Of a stretch of 32,966 bases of DNA, positions 25,189 to 32,966 are shown piece after piece. The translations under genes were made by a program, and so were the position numbers. This DNA is from an uncultured Alteromonadales bacterium. GTDB taxonomy: Bacteria; Pseudomonadota; Gammaproteobacteria; Pseudomonadales; Cellvibrionaceae. The stretch lies in assembly GCA_937864365.1 (NCBI GenBank), contig CALMJT010000097.1, positions 1-32,966 of the forward strand. The letters run 5' to 3'. The notes beneath the pieces are model-generated. The model was not told the DNA's origin, ran no database searches, and saw only the letters and a list, made by a program, of their open reading frames with translations. How positions within the stretch are numbered: position 1 is the stretch's first letter; every line of letters starts with the position of its first letter.

Positions 25189-25325
25189 AGGAAACTCGGA
25201 TTAACCCAGAGTTTCTTGCGACACAAGGATGTGTCGCCAATTTCAAGAACGGCAAGTTATTGAAATTGTGAAGAAATTGGAAATCGCATGGTCAATTTCT
25301 GTCCTCTGATTAACCCAGCGTTTCC
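25189..25325 (+). repeat. Dispersed hairpin repeat (copy d), immediately upstream of argE
   Basis: This 137-base copy starts AGGAAACTCGGATTAACC and holds the AGAGTTTCTTGCGACACAAG core and the GAAATTG/CAATTTC hairpin. It ends TCTGATTAACCCAGCGTTTCC, so both terminal arms are present as inverted repeats. It starts 54 bases from the argE start codon, inside the space where the argE promoter or leader should be. Confidence 0.85.
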
Positions 25326-25648
25326 GGCGACGTTTCCTGTAAACCTGATAAGTGCCGTTTAATGAACGCATCACATGTTGGTTAATCGTCGATACTTACC
25401 AGTTTTAAGGTCAGCGGGCAAAAATCTACCACAAATAAGACATTTAAATACCTAAAACCTTCAGTTCTAAATGACCAGCTTGTTGATAGAAAAAATGGTT
25501 CTCACGGTGAATTTTGTTGCAATGTGTCCAATCACTGTTGGCTCATAACATTCGAATAAACATGTGCATATATAAGAGCGTTAAACAAGAAGAATGTTTG
25601 ATTCTTTAGACCCTATTCGAAAAATATATTTAACTAAATTTATCGTCA

Positions 25649-25692
25649 GGAAGCTCTGAATTAATCAGAGATGAGTTAATCGGCGGTTCCTT
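25649..25692. repeat. Short fragment of the dispersed repeat (copy e)
   Basis: AGGAAGCTCTGAATTAATCA followed by GAGATGAGTTAATCGGCGGTTCCT repeats the outer arm found at 25769-25786 and then ends with an inverted GGTTCCT. The core is missing. It is probably a solo end or an internally deleted element. Confidence 0.55.
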
Positions 25693-25766
25693 TAATAAAA
25701 AAATAATGAGAATTCCCAAGCTTTAAATAGCGCATTCATGAGCTTTGCTGTGAGTAACAGTTTATA

Positions 25767-25920
25767 GGAAGCTCTGATTAACTCATCCTTGATTTAATCA
25801 GAGGGAAGAAATTGAAAATGTGATTTCCAATTTCTTCACAATTTCAATCACTTACCGTTCTTGAAATTGGCGACACATCCTTGTGTCGCGAGAAACTCTA
25901 GGTTAATCAGAGTTTCCTAT
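25767..25920 (-). repeat. Complete MITE-like hairpin repeat (copy f)
   Basis: The most complete copy: about 150 bases with 18-base terminal inverted repeats, AGGAAGCTCTGATTAACT on the left and the complement of AGGAAACTCTGATTAACC on the right (16 of 18 match). Each end is flanked by TA, which fits duplication of a TA target as made by IS630/Tc1-mariner transposases. The interior contains the same three hairpins as copy b and no reading frame. Confidence 0.85.
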
Positions 25921-25981
25921 ATAAATATTTTTGTGTGTTGGCGCTAACACTGTTGTTTTTACAGAAAGTATTTAACTTCTT

Positions 25982-26036
25982 TTGACAAAAAATCGCTTAA
26001 TTTTTGTATTTAAAGAATAGTTTTTACACGTAAAAA
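25982..26036 (+). promoter_or_regulatory. Candidate promoter with downstream dyad before the GspE-like gene
   Basis: A perfect -35 box TTGACA (25982-25987) is followed after 17 bases by TGTATT, a 4/6 match to a -10 box. Just after the expected start point lies TTTTTACACGTAAAAA (26021-26036), a dyad of operator type. If real, transcription would begin about 435 bases before the GspE-like ATG, leaving a long leader. Confidence 0.35.
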
Positions 26037-26453
26037 TAATGAGCATCTTCGGGTGTTTAAAAATCGTGCTTTGCTTCTGGAGGCCGTCAATGCTGAGTTC
26101 TTTGTAGTTATCCACACGGTTACTCAATATTTCTGTGAGTCTTAATGGTTCAAGACAGAAGAAAATTTACAATGTTGAGCGCTCGACTATTATTTCGCTA
26201 GATTAAATAGAAATTGATCAGCTGAGCGGTGGCTATTTCTGTTATGCACACGCCGAAATACTTCCCGAAAATAAATCGACGACGGTATCAATAACCTGTC
26301 AATTACGCCGTTATTTTTTAGTGAGTATTGTTCGGTTCGCAAAAAAAACTCTTTAACTACAAAGCGTTGCCTGATTCGCCGTTTTGATCATTGAAATCTT
26401 GTTGAATAAGTATATGTTCTTAACCCAGAAATTCTTTGGCAAAAGGCGGTTCA

Positions 26454-28208
26454 ATGTTAAATCGAGTATTAGACCTTCGGAATTGTTTAGACGATCTTGT
26501 CGCCGAAGGTAGGTTGCATCGAGGTGATGCAAATTTACTGTCGGGTACACCCAGAACGCGAGAACAAGCGCTCATGCACCCGTTGGCGTTTATTGCCAGT
26601 CAAGAATTAGAAGATCCATCCCGTCCGGGTAAAAAATTAACCGACGACGATCTTGCCGAATGGCTTGCCGAAAAAGCAAAACTACCGCTTTATCACATCG
26701 ACCCGCTGAAAATAGACGTCGCTAAGGTTACGTCGGTTATTTCTTATGCCTTTGCCAAACGCCACAGTATTTTGTGCGTGAACGTTTCTACCGATGAAGT
26801 GGTGATTGCCTGTGCTCAACCCTTTACTGGCGATTGGATTCCGCAGGTAGAGCAGGTCTCGCGACGCGTTGTGCGCAAGGTGGTTGCCAGTCCCGCCGAC
26901 ATCAACCGCTACATGGTGGAGTTTTACAGTCTTAGCAGTTCCATATCCGGTGCTCGTGGCATTGGTGCACAGTCTAACGTGACTAACTTTGAGCAACTGT
27001 TAGAGCTTGGCACCCTAAAAGATCCAGAGGCCAACGATCAACACATTGTGAATATTGTTGATTGGCTGTTGCAGTACGCCTTTGATCAGCGCGCCAGTGA
27101 CATCCACGTCGAGCCGCGCCGCGACATTGGTAAAATTCGTTTTCGTATCGACGGTATTTTGCATCAGGTTTATGAAATGCCCGCCTCCATTACCAATGCC
27201 GTTACTAGCCGTCTGAAAGTATTGTCGCGAATGAACGTGGCCGAGCGCCGCAAGCCGCAAGATGGCCGCATCAAAACTAAGCGCGGTGATGGTAGCGAGG
27301 TGGAGTTGCGGTTATCCACATTGCCAACGGCCTTTGGTGAAAAGCTGGTGATGCGTATTTTCGATCCCGAAGTTTTACTGCGCAGTTTTTCTGATTTGGG
27401 TTTGGTCGGTGAAGATTACGCCGTGTGGAAGAAAATGATGGCCAGCCCTAATGGCATCATCTTGGTTACCGGGCCAACAGGGTCGGGTAAAACCACCACG
27501 CTCTATTCGACGCTCAAACAGCTGGCGACCTCGGAGGTAAACGTCAGCACCGTTGAAGATCCTATCGAGATGGTGGAGGACAGCTTCAACCAAACTCAGG
27601 TGAATCCGCAAATCGATTTTGACTTTGCCTCGGGAATTCGCACCCTAATGCGACAAGACCCAGACATCATCATGGTGGGTGAGATTCGTGATTTAGAAAC
27701 CGCGCAGATGGCTGTACAAGCAGCGCTTACCGGTCATTTGGTGTTATCCACATTGCACACCAATGACGCGCCTTCGGCCATCAACCGATTGCTGGATTTA
27801 GGCGTGCCGAGTTTTTTGATCAAAAACACCGTTGTGGGTGTTATGGCGCAGCGTCTGGTGCGAACCTTGTGCCCGCATTGCAAAGAATCCGGTCAGATAT
27901 CGGCAAGCGATTGGGAGTCATTGGTAAAACCTTGGAAAGCACCCGTGCCGAAAACGGTGTATTTACCGCAGGGTTGCTTGGAGTGCCGCAATACCGGATA
28001 CCTTGGCCGACAAGGCATTTATGAGATTCTGCCGATGAATCCGAATGTGCAGAAATTCGTGCGCGACGACGCCGATATCAGTCAGCTTAGAATGGCGGCG
28101 ATCAAAGAAGGTATGCGTACCTTACGTTTATCGGGCGCCCAAAAAATTGCCGCGGGTACCACAACGCTTGAAGAAGTACTGCGTGTTGCCCCCGCGTTAG
28201 AATCTTGA
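26454..28208 (+). CDS. GspE/PulE/PilB-family secretion ATPase (orphan)
   Basis: The 584-residue hexameric ATPase belongs to the type II secretion / type IV pilus assembly group. Residues about 1-165 are an MshEN/T2SSE-N-like domain. Walker A GPTGSGKT is at 340-347, the Asp box TVEDPIE near 366-372, Walker B DIIMVGEIRD at 404-413 and the His box near TGHLVLSTLHTN at 427-438. A tetracysteine zinc site (CPHC at 473-476 and CLEC later) is also present. All catalytic parts are intact. ATG at 26454 is preferred over the in-frame TTG at 26436 because AAAGGCGG lies just before it. No other secretion or pilus gene is nearby, so its partner machinery must be encoded elsewhere. Confidence 0.9.
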   Translation: MLNRVLDLRNCLDDLVAEGRLHRGDANLLSGTPRTREQALMHPLAFIASQELEDPSRPGKKLTDDDLAEWLAEKAKLPLYHIDPLKIDVAKVTSVISYAFAKRHSILCVNVSTDEVVIACAQPFTGDWIPQVEQVSRRVVRKVVASPADINRYMVEFYSLSSSISGARGIGAQSNVTNFEQLLELGTLKDPEANDQHIVNIVDWLLQYAFDQRASDIHVEPRRDIGKIRFRIDGILHQVYEMPASITNAVTSRLKVLSRMNVAERRKPQDGRIKTKRGDGSEVELRLSTLPTAFGEKLVMRIFDPEVLLRSFSDLGLVGEDYAVWKKMMASPNGIILVTGPTGSGKTTTLYSTLKQLATSEVNVSTVEDPIEMVEDSFNQTQVNPQIDFDFASGIRTLMRQDPDIIMVGEIRDLETAQMAVQAALTGHLVLSTLHTNDAPSAINRLLDLGVPSFLIKNTVVGVMAQRLVRTLCPHCKESGQISASDWESLVKPWKAPVPKTVYLPQGCLECRNTGYLGRQGIYEILPMNPNVQKFVRDDADISQLRMAAIKEGMRTLRLSGAQKIAAGTTTLEEVLRVAPALES

Positions 28209-28243
28209 TTCATTGACATCTTAGTGAAGGATGTGGAAATAGC

Positions 28244-28651
28244 ATGAGCAAAGAATATAAGGGTAGTTGTTTGTGTGGTGCGGTGCGTTTTTCGGTGACG
28301 GGTTTTAGCGAAAAGGTCGCTCATTGTCATTGCGCCATGTGCCGAAAATTTCACGGTGCGGCCTTTGGCACCTTGATGCCCGTGAAGGGTTTGCGCTGGT
28401 TGGCTGGCGAAGATCAGCTAAAACACTTCACTGCTGTAAACGGCACCACGCGTGTATTTTGTGAGAACTGTGGTTCGAGTCTAGGCTTTTTATCAAAGGG
28501 CGAAGCGCTGGAGAACCTAGAGGTTGCCATTGCTTGTTTTGACGATGATATTCCTGTTGAAATCGACGCCCATATTTACACCGATTACAAAGCCAATTGG
28601 TGCGAGATTACCGATGGCAAACAACAGTTCCCCGAAGAACGAGGCAGTTAG
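28244..28651 (+). CDS. GFA-family zinc protein (Mss4-like fold)
   Basis: The 135-residue protein has the cysteine pattern of the GFA/CENP-V family: C9 and C11 in GSCLCGAVRF, C28/C30/C33 in HCHCAMCRKFHG, and C73/C76 in FCENCGSSLGF. These bind two zinc ions. Named after glutathione-dependent formaldehyde-activating enzyme, most members have no proven activity. It lies 35 bases after the GspE-like gene and 33 before glnE, so it may be carried on the same transcript, though no functional link is apparent. Confidence 0.88.
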   Translation: MSKEYKGSCLCGAVRFSVTGFSEKVAHCHCAMCRKFHGAAFGTLMPVKGLRWLAGEDQLKHFTAVNGTTRVFCENCGSSLGFLSKGEALENLEVAIACFDDDIPVEIDAHIYTDYKANWCEITDGKQQFPEERGS

Positions 28652-28684
28652 GGCTGCCTCTGAATTTACCGATAAGAATAATCT

Positions 28685-31600
28685 ATGATTACCGAGCAAC
28701 TTTCTAAACACTTCTCTCAATTACCGTCTTCACTCCGCTCCAGCAGCGAAAAACTTCTCGCAAATTTTCAAGAACGATGGCCCGAGCACTGGGATTCAGC
28801 TCTGGCGCTGTTTGACGATAAAAATACGCCACACTTCGTTCGACTTATTGCTTGCAGCTTATATGCGCAAAAAATCGTACTTTCAGACCCAGATCTATTG
28901 GGGGTGCTGTTAACAAGTTCCGGTCGGGAATACGCGGATAATCATCGCGAGCAGCTCAACAAAGCACTTTTGAGTGCTATCAACGTGTTCAGTGAGAAGC
29001 ATCCGGGATTGGGTTTAGAAACCCGTGGCAATGCTAAATGGCAGGCATTGAGTTTTAAGTTAACGCCCAACAAAGCACAGCTCGACGAACTGGCAGCGCT
29101 TTGGGATAGCCGCCTTCGCCGCTACCGCCAACGCATTATGGTGGCGACCATTTGGCGAGAATTTAACAGTCTGAGTACGCATCAAGAGATCACCTTTAAT
29201 CTATCGGAACTCGCCAGTGCCTGTGTGCAGGTATCCATGGATTTACACTATCAGCTGCTGGCCCTGCAACACGGTTTTCCGGTAGGGCAGTTCACCCAAA
29301 AAATTCAACCCATGCTGGTGTTAGGTATGGGTAAGTTGGGCGCATGGGAGCTGAACTTATCGTCCGATATCGACCTGATCTACGCATTTCCCGAAGCCGG
29401 TGAAACCGCGTTTATCGAGAGCAAAACCGCCGCCGTTATTCCCAGATTAAAAACCCTTTCAAACCAAGAGTTTTTTATTCGACTCGGCCAGAAAATCATC
29501 AAAAGTTTGGATGCACAAACCGCCGATGGTTTTGTATTTCGTGTTGATATGCGATTGCGTCCCTACGGACAAAGCGGAGCTTTGGTGGCTAACTTTAACG
29601 CCCTTGAAGATTACTACCAGAACCAAGGTCGAGAGTGGGAACGCTACGCGATGATTAAATCGCGCGTCATTGCCAGCAGTGAACACACTTTAATTGACCC
29701 TCAATACAGCGAAGCTCGCCAGCGCAGTTTGATGAATCTTCTGCGGCCCTTTAGTTATCGCCGTTACGTCGATTTCTCGGTAATCAATGCGCTGCGTGAT
29801 CTTAAAGCCATGATCAATCGCGAAGTTAAACTGCGCGGCAAAACTCAGGATGTGAAGCTCGGTTTTGGCGGGATTCGCGAAGTGGAGTTTATCGCCCAAG
29901 CCTTTCAATTGATTCGCGGTGGTCGCGAGCCACAATTGCAAGAGCGGCGTTTACTTAAAGTGTTGCCGATCTTATCGCGCTTGCATCATCTCTCTGAACA
30001 GACTACTCAAGCTCTGGCCGAAAACTACCAGTTTTTGCGCCGCGCCGAGCACGGTATTCAAGGTTGGAATGACCAACAAACCCAAGCGCTGCCGGTGGAT
30101 GTGCCTGCACAGCAAGCCTTGGCGGTGATGATGGGTTACGGCACTTGGGATGAGTTTTACGATTCCTTGCAGCAGGTTCGCGAACAGGTCAACGAAGAGT
30201 TTCAGCGAGTTATTGATGCCTCCGGCGAGACCAGCCATCAAGACAACCTAACGGAATCGCGTTTTTGGCACGGACTGGTGTGCGGTGAGAGCAATGATGA
30301 GGTTCTGCTTGAAGAGCTTTCTGAAATGGGTTTTCCAGAGGCCGAATCGACTTTGGAGCATCTGCGAGGCTTTTTGAGCTGCCAAGAACTCAAACGCATG
30401 AGCACCACCGCACGAGATCGCCTCGATAAGGTTATGGGGCAGGTCCTGCATGAAGTTGCTAAGTTGGATATTGCCGAACTCGACTGGGCGCTGTCGCCAA
30501 CACAGGTTTCGCCGGTTGAGGTGTTAAAACGGGTTCTGCCACTGCTAGAAGCCGTCGCGAGACGCAGCGCTTATCTGATTCTCATGCAAGAGAATCCGAC
30601 GGTGATAAAGCATCTGGTGCGACTGTTTTCGGCCAGCGTCTGGATTGCCGAGCAAATTACGCGGCATCCGGCCTTGTTAGAAGCTTTAATCGACGCTGCG
30701 AACTTGCATCGTGTACCAGAAAAGGTCGCGCTCACCCAAGAATTAAACCAAGCGCTGTTGGGTATCGCCCACAACGATCTAGAAACACAAATGGAAACGC
30801 TGCGCTATTTTCGCCGCGCTCATGCGTTACAGGTCGCTGCCTGTGAGGTCAGTGGTTCATTGCCGTTGATGAAAGTCAGTGATTATCTAACTTGGGTTGC
30901 CGAGGCAATTTTGGTACAGGTTTTAGAGTTGGCTTGGCAAGCGTTGGTGGAAAAACACGGTGTGCCCACCGATCAAAATGGCCCAAGAGCGGATAAAGGC
31001 TTTGTGATCATTGCCTACGGAAAATTAGGGGGCATTGAGCTGGCCCACGGTTCTGATCTGGATTTGGTGTTTATTCACGATTGTGACCCGCAATTATCCA
31101 CCGACGGTGACGCGCCTATCGATAACCAAACTTTCTACACGCGTTTGGGTAAAAAAATCATTCATATATTGAATACCCGAACGCCTTCGGGGCGTTTGTA
31201 CGAAGTCGATATGCGTTTGCGGCCTTCCGGTAACTCCGGGCTTTTGGTGAGCAGTCTGTCGGCCTTTGAGCGTTACCAAAAAGAACAGGCCTGGACTTGG
31301 GAGCATCAAGCCTTGCTGCGCGCAAGACCGGTTGCCGGTACCGAATCCTTAGCACAAGGCTTTATGGCGTTGCGACGCGAGGTGCTTTGCATGGCGCGAG
31401 ATAGAGCCAAATTGCGCCAGGAAGTGGTAGAAATGCGCGACAAAATGCTCTCCCACCTTGGCTCGAAACCTAACCAACCACAATTCGACATTAAGCATGA
31501 TCGCGGTGGTATCGTTGACATAGAATTTATGGTTCAATACGCCGCCCTAGCCTGGGCGCACCAATTCCCTGCGCTGGTGACTTTTTCCGATAACATCCGG

Positions 31601-31807
31601 ATTCTCGACGAGATAGAACAAGCTGGTTTGATGCCTTCACGTGATGTGCAACTCATGGTGGACGCTTACAAAGCCTATCGCTCCATCGGACATCGTCTAG
31701 CTTTACAGCAACAGCCTAATGTATTACCTGCAGATTCGTTGTTGGACTATCGTCAAGCTATCTCAGCCCTCTGGCAAAAGAGTGTCGCTGAAAATCCTGA
31801 AACCTAA
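28685..31807 (+). CDS. glnE: Bifunctional glutamine synthetase adenylyltransferase/adenylyl-removing enzyme
   Basis: GlnE adds AMP to glutamine synthetase when nitrogen is plentiful and removes it when nitrogen is scarce, under control of PII. Two nucleotidyltransferase domains are seen: the N-terminal removing domain with GMGKLGAWELNLSSDIDL (D228/D230) and the C-terminal adding domain with AYGKLGGIELAHGSDLDL (D791/D793). The helical regulatory segment lies between them. At 1040 residues it is longer than the E. coli enzyme (946). No frameshift is seen. The ribosome binding site is weak. With PtsP in the same window, two nitrogen-control proteins are present, although not in one operon. ilvE follows 88 bases later. 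Confidence 0.96.
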   Translation: MITEQLSKHFSQLPSSLRSSSEKLLANFQERWPEHWDSALALFDDKNTPHFVRLIACSLYAQKIVLSDPDLLGVLLTSSGREYADNHREQLNKALLSAINVFSEKHPGLGLETRGNAKWQALSFKLTPNKAQLDELAALWDSRLRRYRQRIMVATIWREFNSLSTHQEITFNLSELASACVQVSMDLHYQLLALQHGFPVGQFTQKIQPMLVLGMGKLGAWELNLSSDIDLIYAFPEAGETAFIESKTAAVIPRLKTLSNQEFFIRLGQKIIKSLDAQTADGFVFRVDMRLRPYGQSGALVANFNALEDYYQNQGREWERYAMIKSRVIASSEHTLIDPQYSEARQRSLMNLLRPFSYRRYVDFSVINALRDLKAMINREVKLRGKTQDVKLGFGGIREVEFIAQAFQLIRGGREPQLQERRLLKVLPILSRLHHLSEQTTQALAENYQFLRRAEHGIQGWNDQQTQALPVDVPAQQALAVMMGYGTWDEFYDSLQQVREQVNEEFQRVIDASGETSHQDNLTESRFWHGLVCGESNDEVLLEELSEMGFPEAESTLEHLRGFLSCQELKRMSTTARDRLDKVMGQVLHEVAKLDIAELDWALSPTQVSPVEVLKRVLPLLEAVARRSAYLILMQENPTVIKHLVRLFSASVWIAEQITRHPALLEALIDAANLHRVPEKVALTQELNQALLGIAHNDLETQMETLRYFRRAHALQVAACEVSGSLPLMKVSDYLTWVAEAILVQVLELAWQALVEKHGVPTDQNGPRADKGFVIIAYGKLGGIELAHGSDLDLVFIHDCDPQLSTDGDAPIDNQTFYTRLGKKIIHILNTRTPSGRLYEVDMRLRPSGNSGLLVSSLSAFERYQKEQAWTWEHQALLRARPVAGTESLAQGFMALRREVLCMARDRAKLRQEVVEMRDKMLSHLGSKPNQPQFDIKHDRGGIVDIEFMVQYAALAWAHQFPALVTFSDNIRILDEIEQAGLMPSRDVQLMVDAYKAYRSIGHRLALQQQPNVLPADSLLDYRQAISALWQKSVAENPET

Positions 31808-31895
31808 TCGCCCTGTAAAGCGATTAGAGCGCCCGAAGTTTGAGGCTCGGGCCGTGAAACTGAATTAAGTTGTTGAATAATCGTTGGAGTTTTCT

Positions 31896-32825
31896 ATGTC
31901 GTTTGCAGATCGCGAAGGCGTAATCTGGCTTGATGGTGAGTTAGTTCAATGGCGCGAAGCCAAGACTCACGTGCTCACCCACACCCTACACTACGGAATG
32001 GGTGTCTTTGAGGGTGTGCGTGCCTACAACGCCGACAACCTTGGTGCGTCCATCTTCCGTCTTGAAGAACACACTCGCCGTTTATTTAATTCGGCACACA
32101 TCATGAACATGGACATTCCGTTTAGCCGTGAAGAAATTAATGAGGCGCAACGAATTGCTGTTCGTGAAAACAAATTAGACGCAGCCTATTTGCGTCCTAT
32201 GGCATTTTACGGCTCAGAAGGCATGGGTCTTCGCGCTGATAATCTAAAAGTACACGTTGTCGTTGCCGCATGGCACTGGCCGTCGTACATGTCACCAGAA
32301 GCCAAAGAAGTGGGTATTAAAGTTCGTACCTCCAGCTACACGCGCCATCACGTCAATATTTCTATGTGTAAGGCAAAGGCAAACGGTCACTACATCAACA
32401 GTATGTTAGCCCTGCAAGAAGCCTTGCAATGCGGCTGTGACGAAGCCTTGTTGTTAGACGTAGACGGCTACGTGGCAGAAGGTAGCGGTGAAAACTTCTT
32501 CTTGGTTCGTGACGGTGTCATTCACACGCCTGAGCTGACTTCTTGTCTAGACGGTATTACTCGCTCGACCGTGATGCGTTTAGCCGAAGATGCAGGCTAC
32601 ACCATCAAAGAACGCCGTATTACACGCGACGAAGTATACATCGCTGACGAAGCATTCTTTACCGGCACGGCAGCAGAAGTATTACCGATTCGCGAACTTG
32701 ATGGCCGTAAAATCGGTTCTGGTAAGCGCGGCCCTGTGACTGAAGCATTGCAAACAAAATATTTTGATTGTATTCATGGCCGTGATGAAAAATACCTAAA
32801 CTGGTTGACTCCAGTAGCGAAATAA
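31896..32825 (+). CDS. ilvE: Branched-chain amino-acid aminotransferase
   Basis: The 309-residue fold-type IV PLP enzyme carries out the last step in valine, leucine and isoleucine synthesis. The PLP lysine is K161 in KAKANGHYINS. HYGMGVFEGVRAY near residue 32, DGYVAEGSGENFF, CLDGITRSTV and ADEAFFTGTAAEV are the class IV signatures. ATG at 31896 is chosen because GGAG lies 6 bases before it; an in-frame TTG at 31884 lies ahead of that site and is rejected. glnE-ilvE order is as in Pseudomonas. A good terminator follows. Confidence 0.97.
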   Translation: MSFADREGVIWLDGELVQWREAKTHVLTHTLHYGMGVFEGVRAYNADNLGASIFRLEEHTRRLFNSAHIMNMDIPFSREEINEAQRIAVRENKLDAAYLRPMAFYGSEGMGLRADNLKVHVVVAAWHWPSYMSPEAKEVGIKVRTSSYTRHHVNISMCKAKANGHYINSMLALQEALQCGCDEALLLDVDGYVAEGSGENFFLVRDGVIHTPELTSCLDGITRSTVMRLAEDAGYTIKERRITRDEVYIADEAFFTGTAAEVLPIRELDGRKIGSGKRGPVTEALQTKYFDCIHGRDEKYLNWLTPVAK

Positions 32826-32855
32826 TTTTTAGTAGCGACTAAAATTCGAATATAG

Positions 32856-32882
32856 AAAAAGGCCTCATTTAGAGGCTTTTTT
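32856..32882 (+). terminator. Intrinsic terminator after ilvE
   Basis: AAAAAGGCCTC pairs with GAGGCTTTTTT (one mismatch) around ATTTA and is followed by further T. It lies about 30 bases after the ilvE stop. Confidence 0.88.
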
Positions 32883-32911
32883 CTTATTTATTAAAGCTCT
32901 GATGACGTTAG

Positions 32912-32966
32912 AGGAAACTCTGGTTAACCTAGAGTTTCTCGCGACACAAGGATGTGTCGCCAATTT
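32912..32966 (+). repeat. Dispersed hairpin repeat (copy g), cut by the window end
   Basis: AGGAAACTCTGGTTAACC, AGAGTTTCTCGCGACACAAG and GATGTGTCGCCAATTT are seen before the window stops. On the opposite strand this part differs from copy b at a single base over about 54. The rest should continue beyond the window. Confidence 0.85.

Larger units (their letters stand above)
25136..26453. other. 1.3-kb divergent intergenic region with repeats
   Basis: No coding region longer than a few dozen codons is supportable between argE (minus) and the GspE-like gene (plus). The left half carries repeat copies d, e and f. The right half carries a promoter-like TTGACA box, an adjoining dyad and about 400 bases of leader with nothing recognised. 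Promoters for both flanking genes must lie here. Confidence 0.6.

Noticed and set aside
25136-25255. N-terminal extension of argE to a start at 25255
   Set aside because: It is translation of repeat copy d, is not found in ArgE proteins, and the conserved part begins at the ATG at 25133-25135.

Overview
The window looks like chromosomal DNA from a marine-type gammaproteobacterium, close in gene order to Pseudomonas/Cellvibrionales. Two features suggest this. First, the gene blocks HAD phosphatase / rppH-ptsP, lgt-thyA, argA-argE and glnE-ilvE resemble Pseudomonas-like neighbourhoods. Second, there is a complete TonB2-type cluster (DUF3450, TtpC, ExbB2, ExbD2, TonB2, TPR) of the kind known from Vibrio, Shewanella and Alteromonas relatives. 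Base composition is moderate in the core and visibly AT-rich in the first 2.3 kb. The taxonomic placement is inference from remembered gene order and protein resemblance; no search was run.

Region by region. 1-2665 is an accessory edge. It holds a long SIR2-like (NAD-cleaving type) protein gene running off the left end, an AT-rich spacer, and the C-terminal remnant of a membrane-protein family. 2705-6665 (all minus) holds a Tat-exported class V aminotransferase, an imelysin lipoprotein and a HAD phosphatase. 6916-10344 (plus) holds rppH, ptsP and a shikimate-kinase-like P-loop protein. 10574-13163 holds an NRDE-family protein (minus), then lgt and thyA (plus). 13807-18969 is the TonB2 operon. 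19046-25135 (all minus) holds ilvD, an isochorismatase-like hydrolase, argA, an RlaP-type nucleotidyltransferase and argE. 26454-32825 (plus) holds an orphan GspE/PulE ATPase, a GFA-family protein, glnE and ilvE.

Functional themes are nitrogen and amino-acid metabolism (PtsP of the nitrogen phosphotransferase system, GlnE control of glutamine synthetase, ArgA/ArgE, IlvD/IlvE), energised outer-membrane uptake (TonB2 cluster), lipoprotein maturation (Lgt), thymidylate synthesis and RNA 5'-end processing (RppH). Most genes are ordinary core genes.

The least ordinary features are two. One is the SIR2-like probable defence effector beside a gene remnant. The other is a dispersed, hairpin-rich, MITE-like repeat family present in at least seven full, partial or decayed copies. 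Two of those copies, 21 kb apart, are 110/111 identical. Good intrinsic terminators lie at 10541-10568, 18969-18995, 21689-21722 and 32856-32882, with another at 13723-13750 just upstream of the TonB2 operon. No tRNA, rRNA, CRISPR array or intact transposase was seen.
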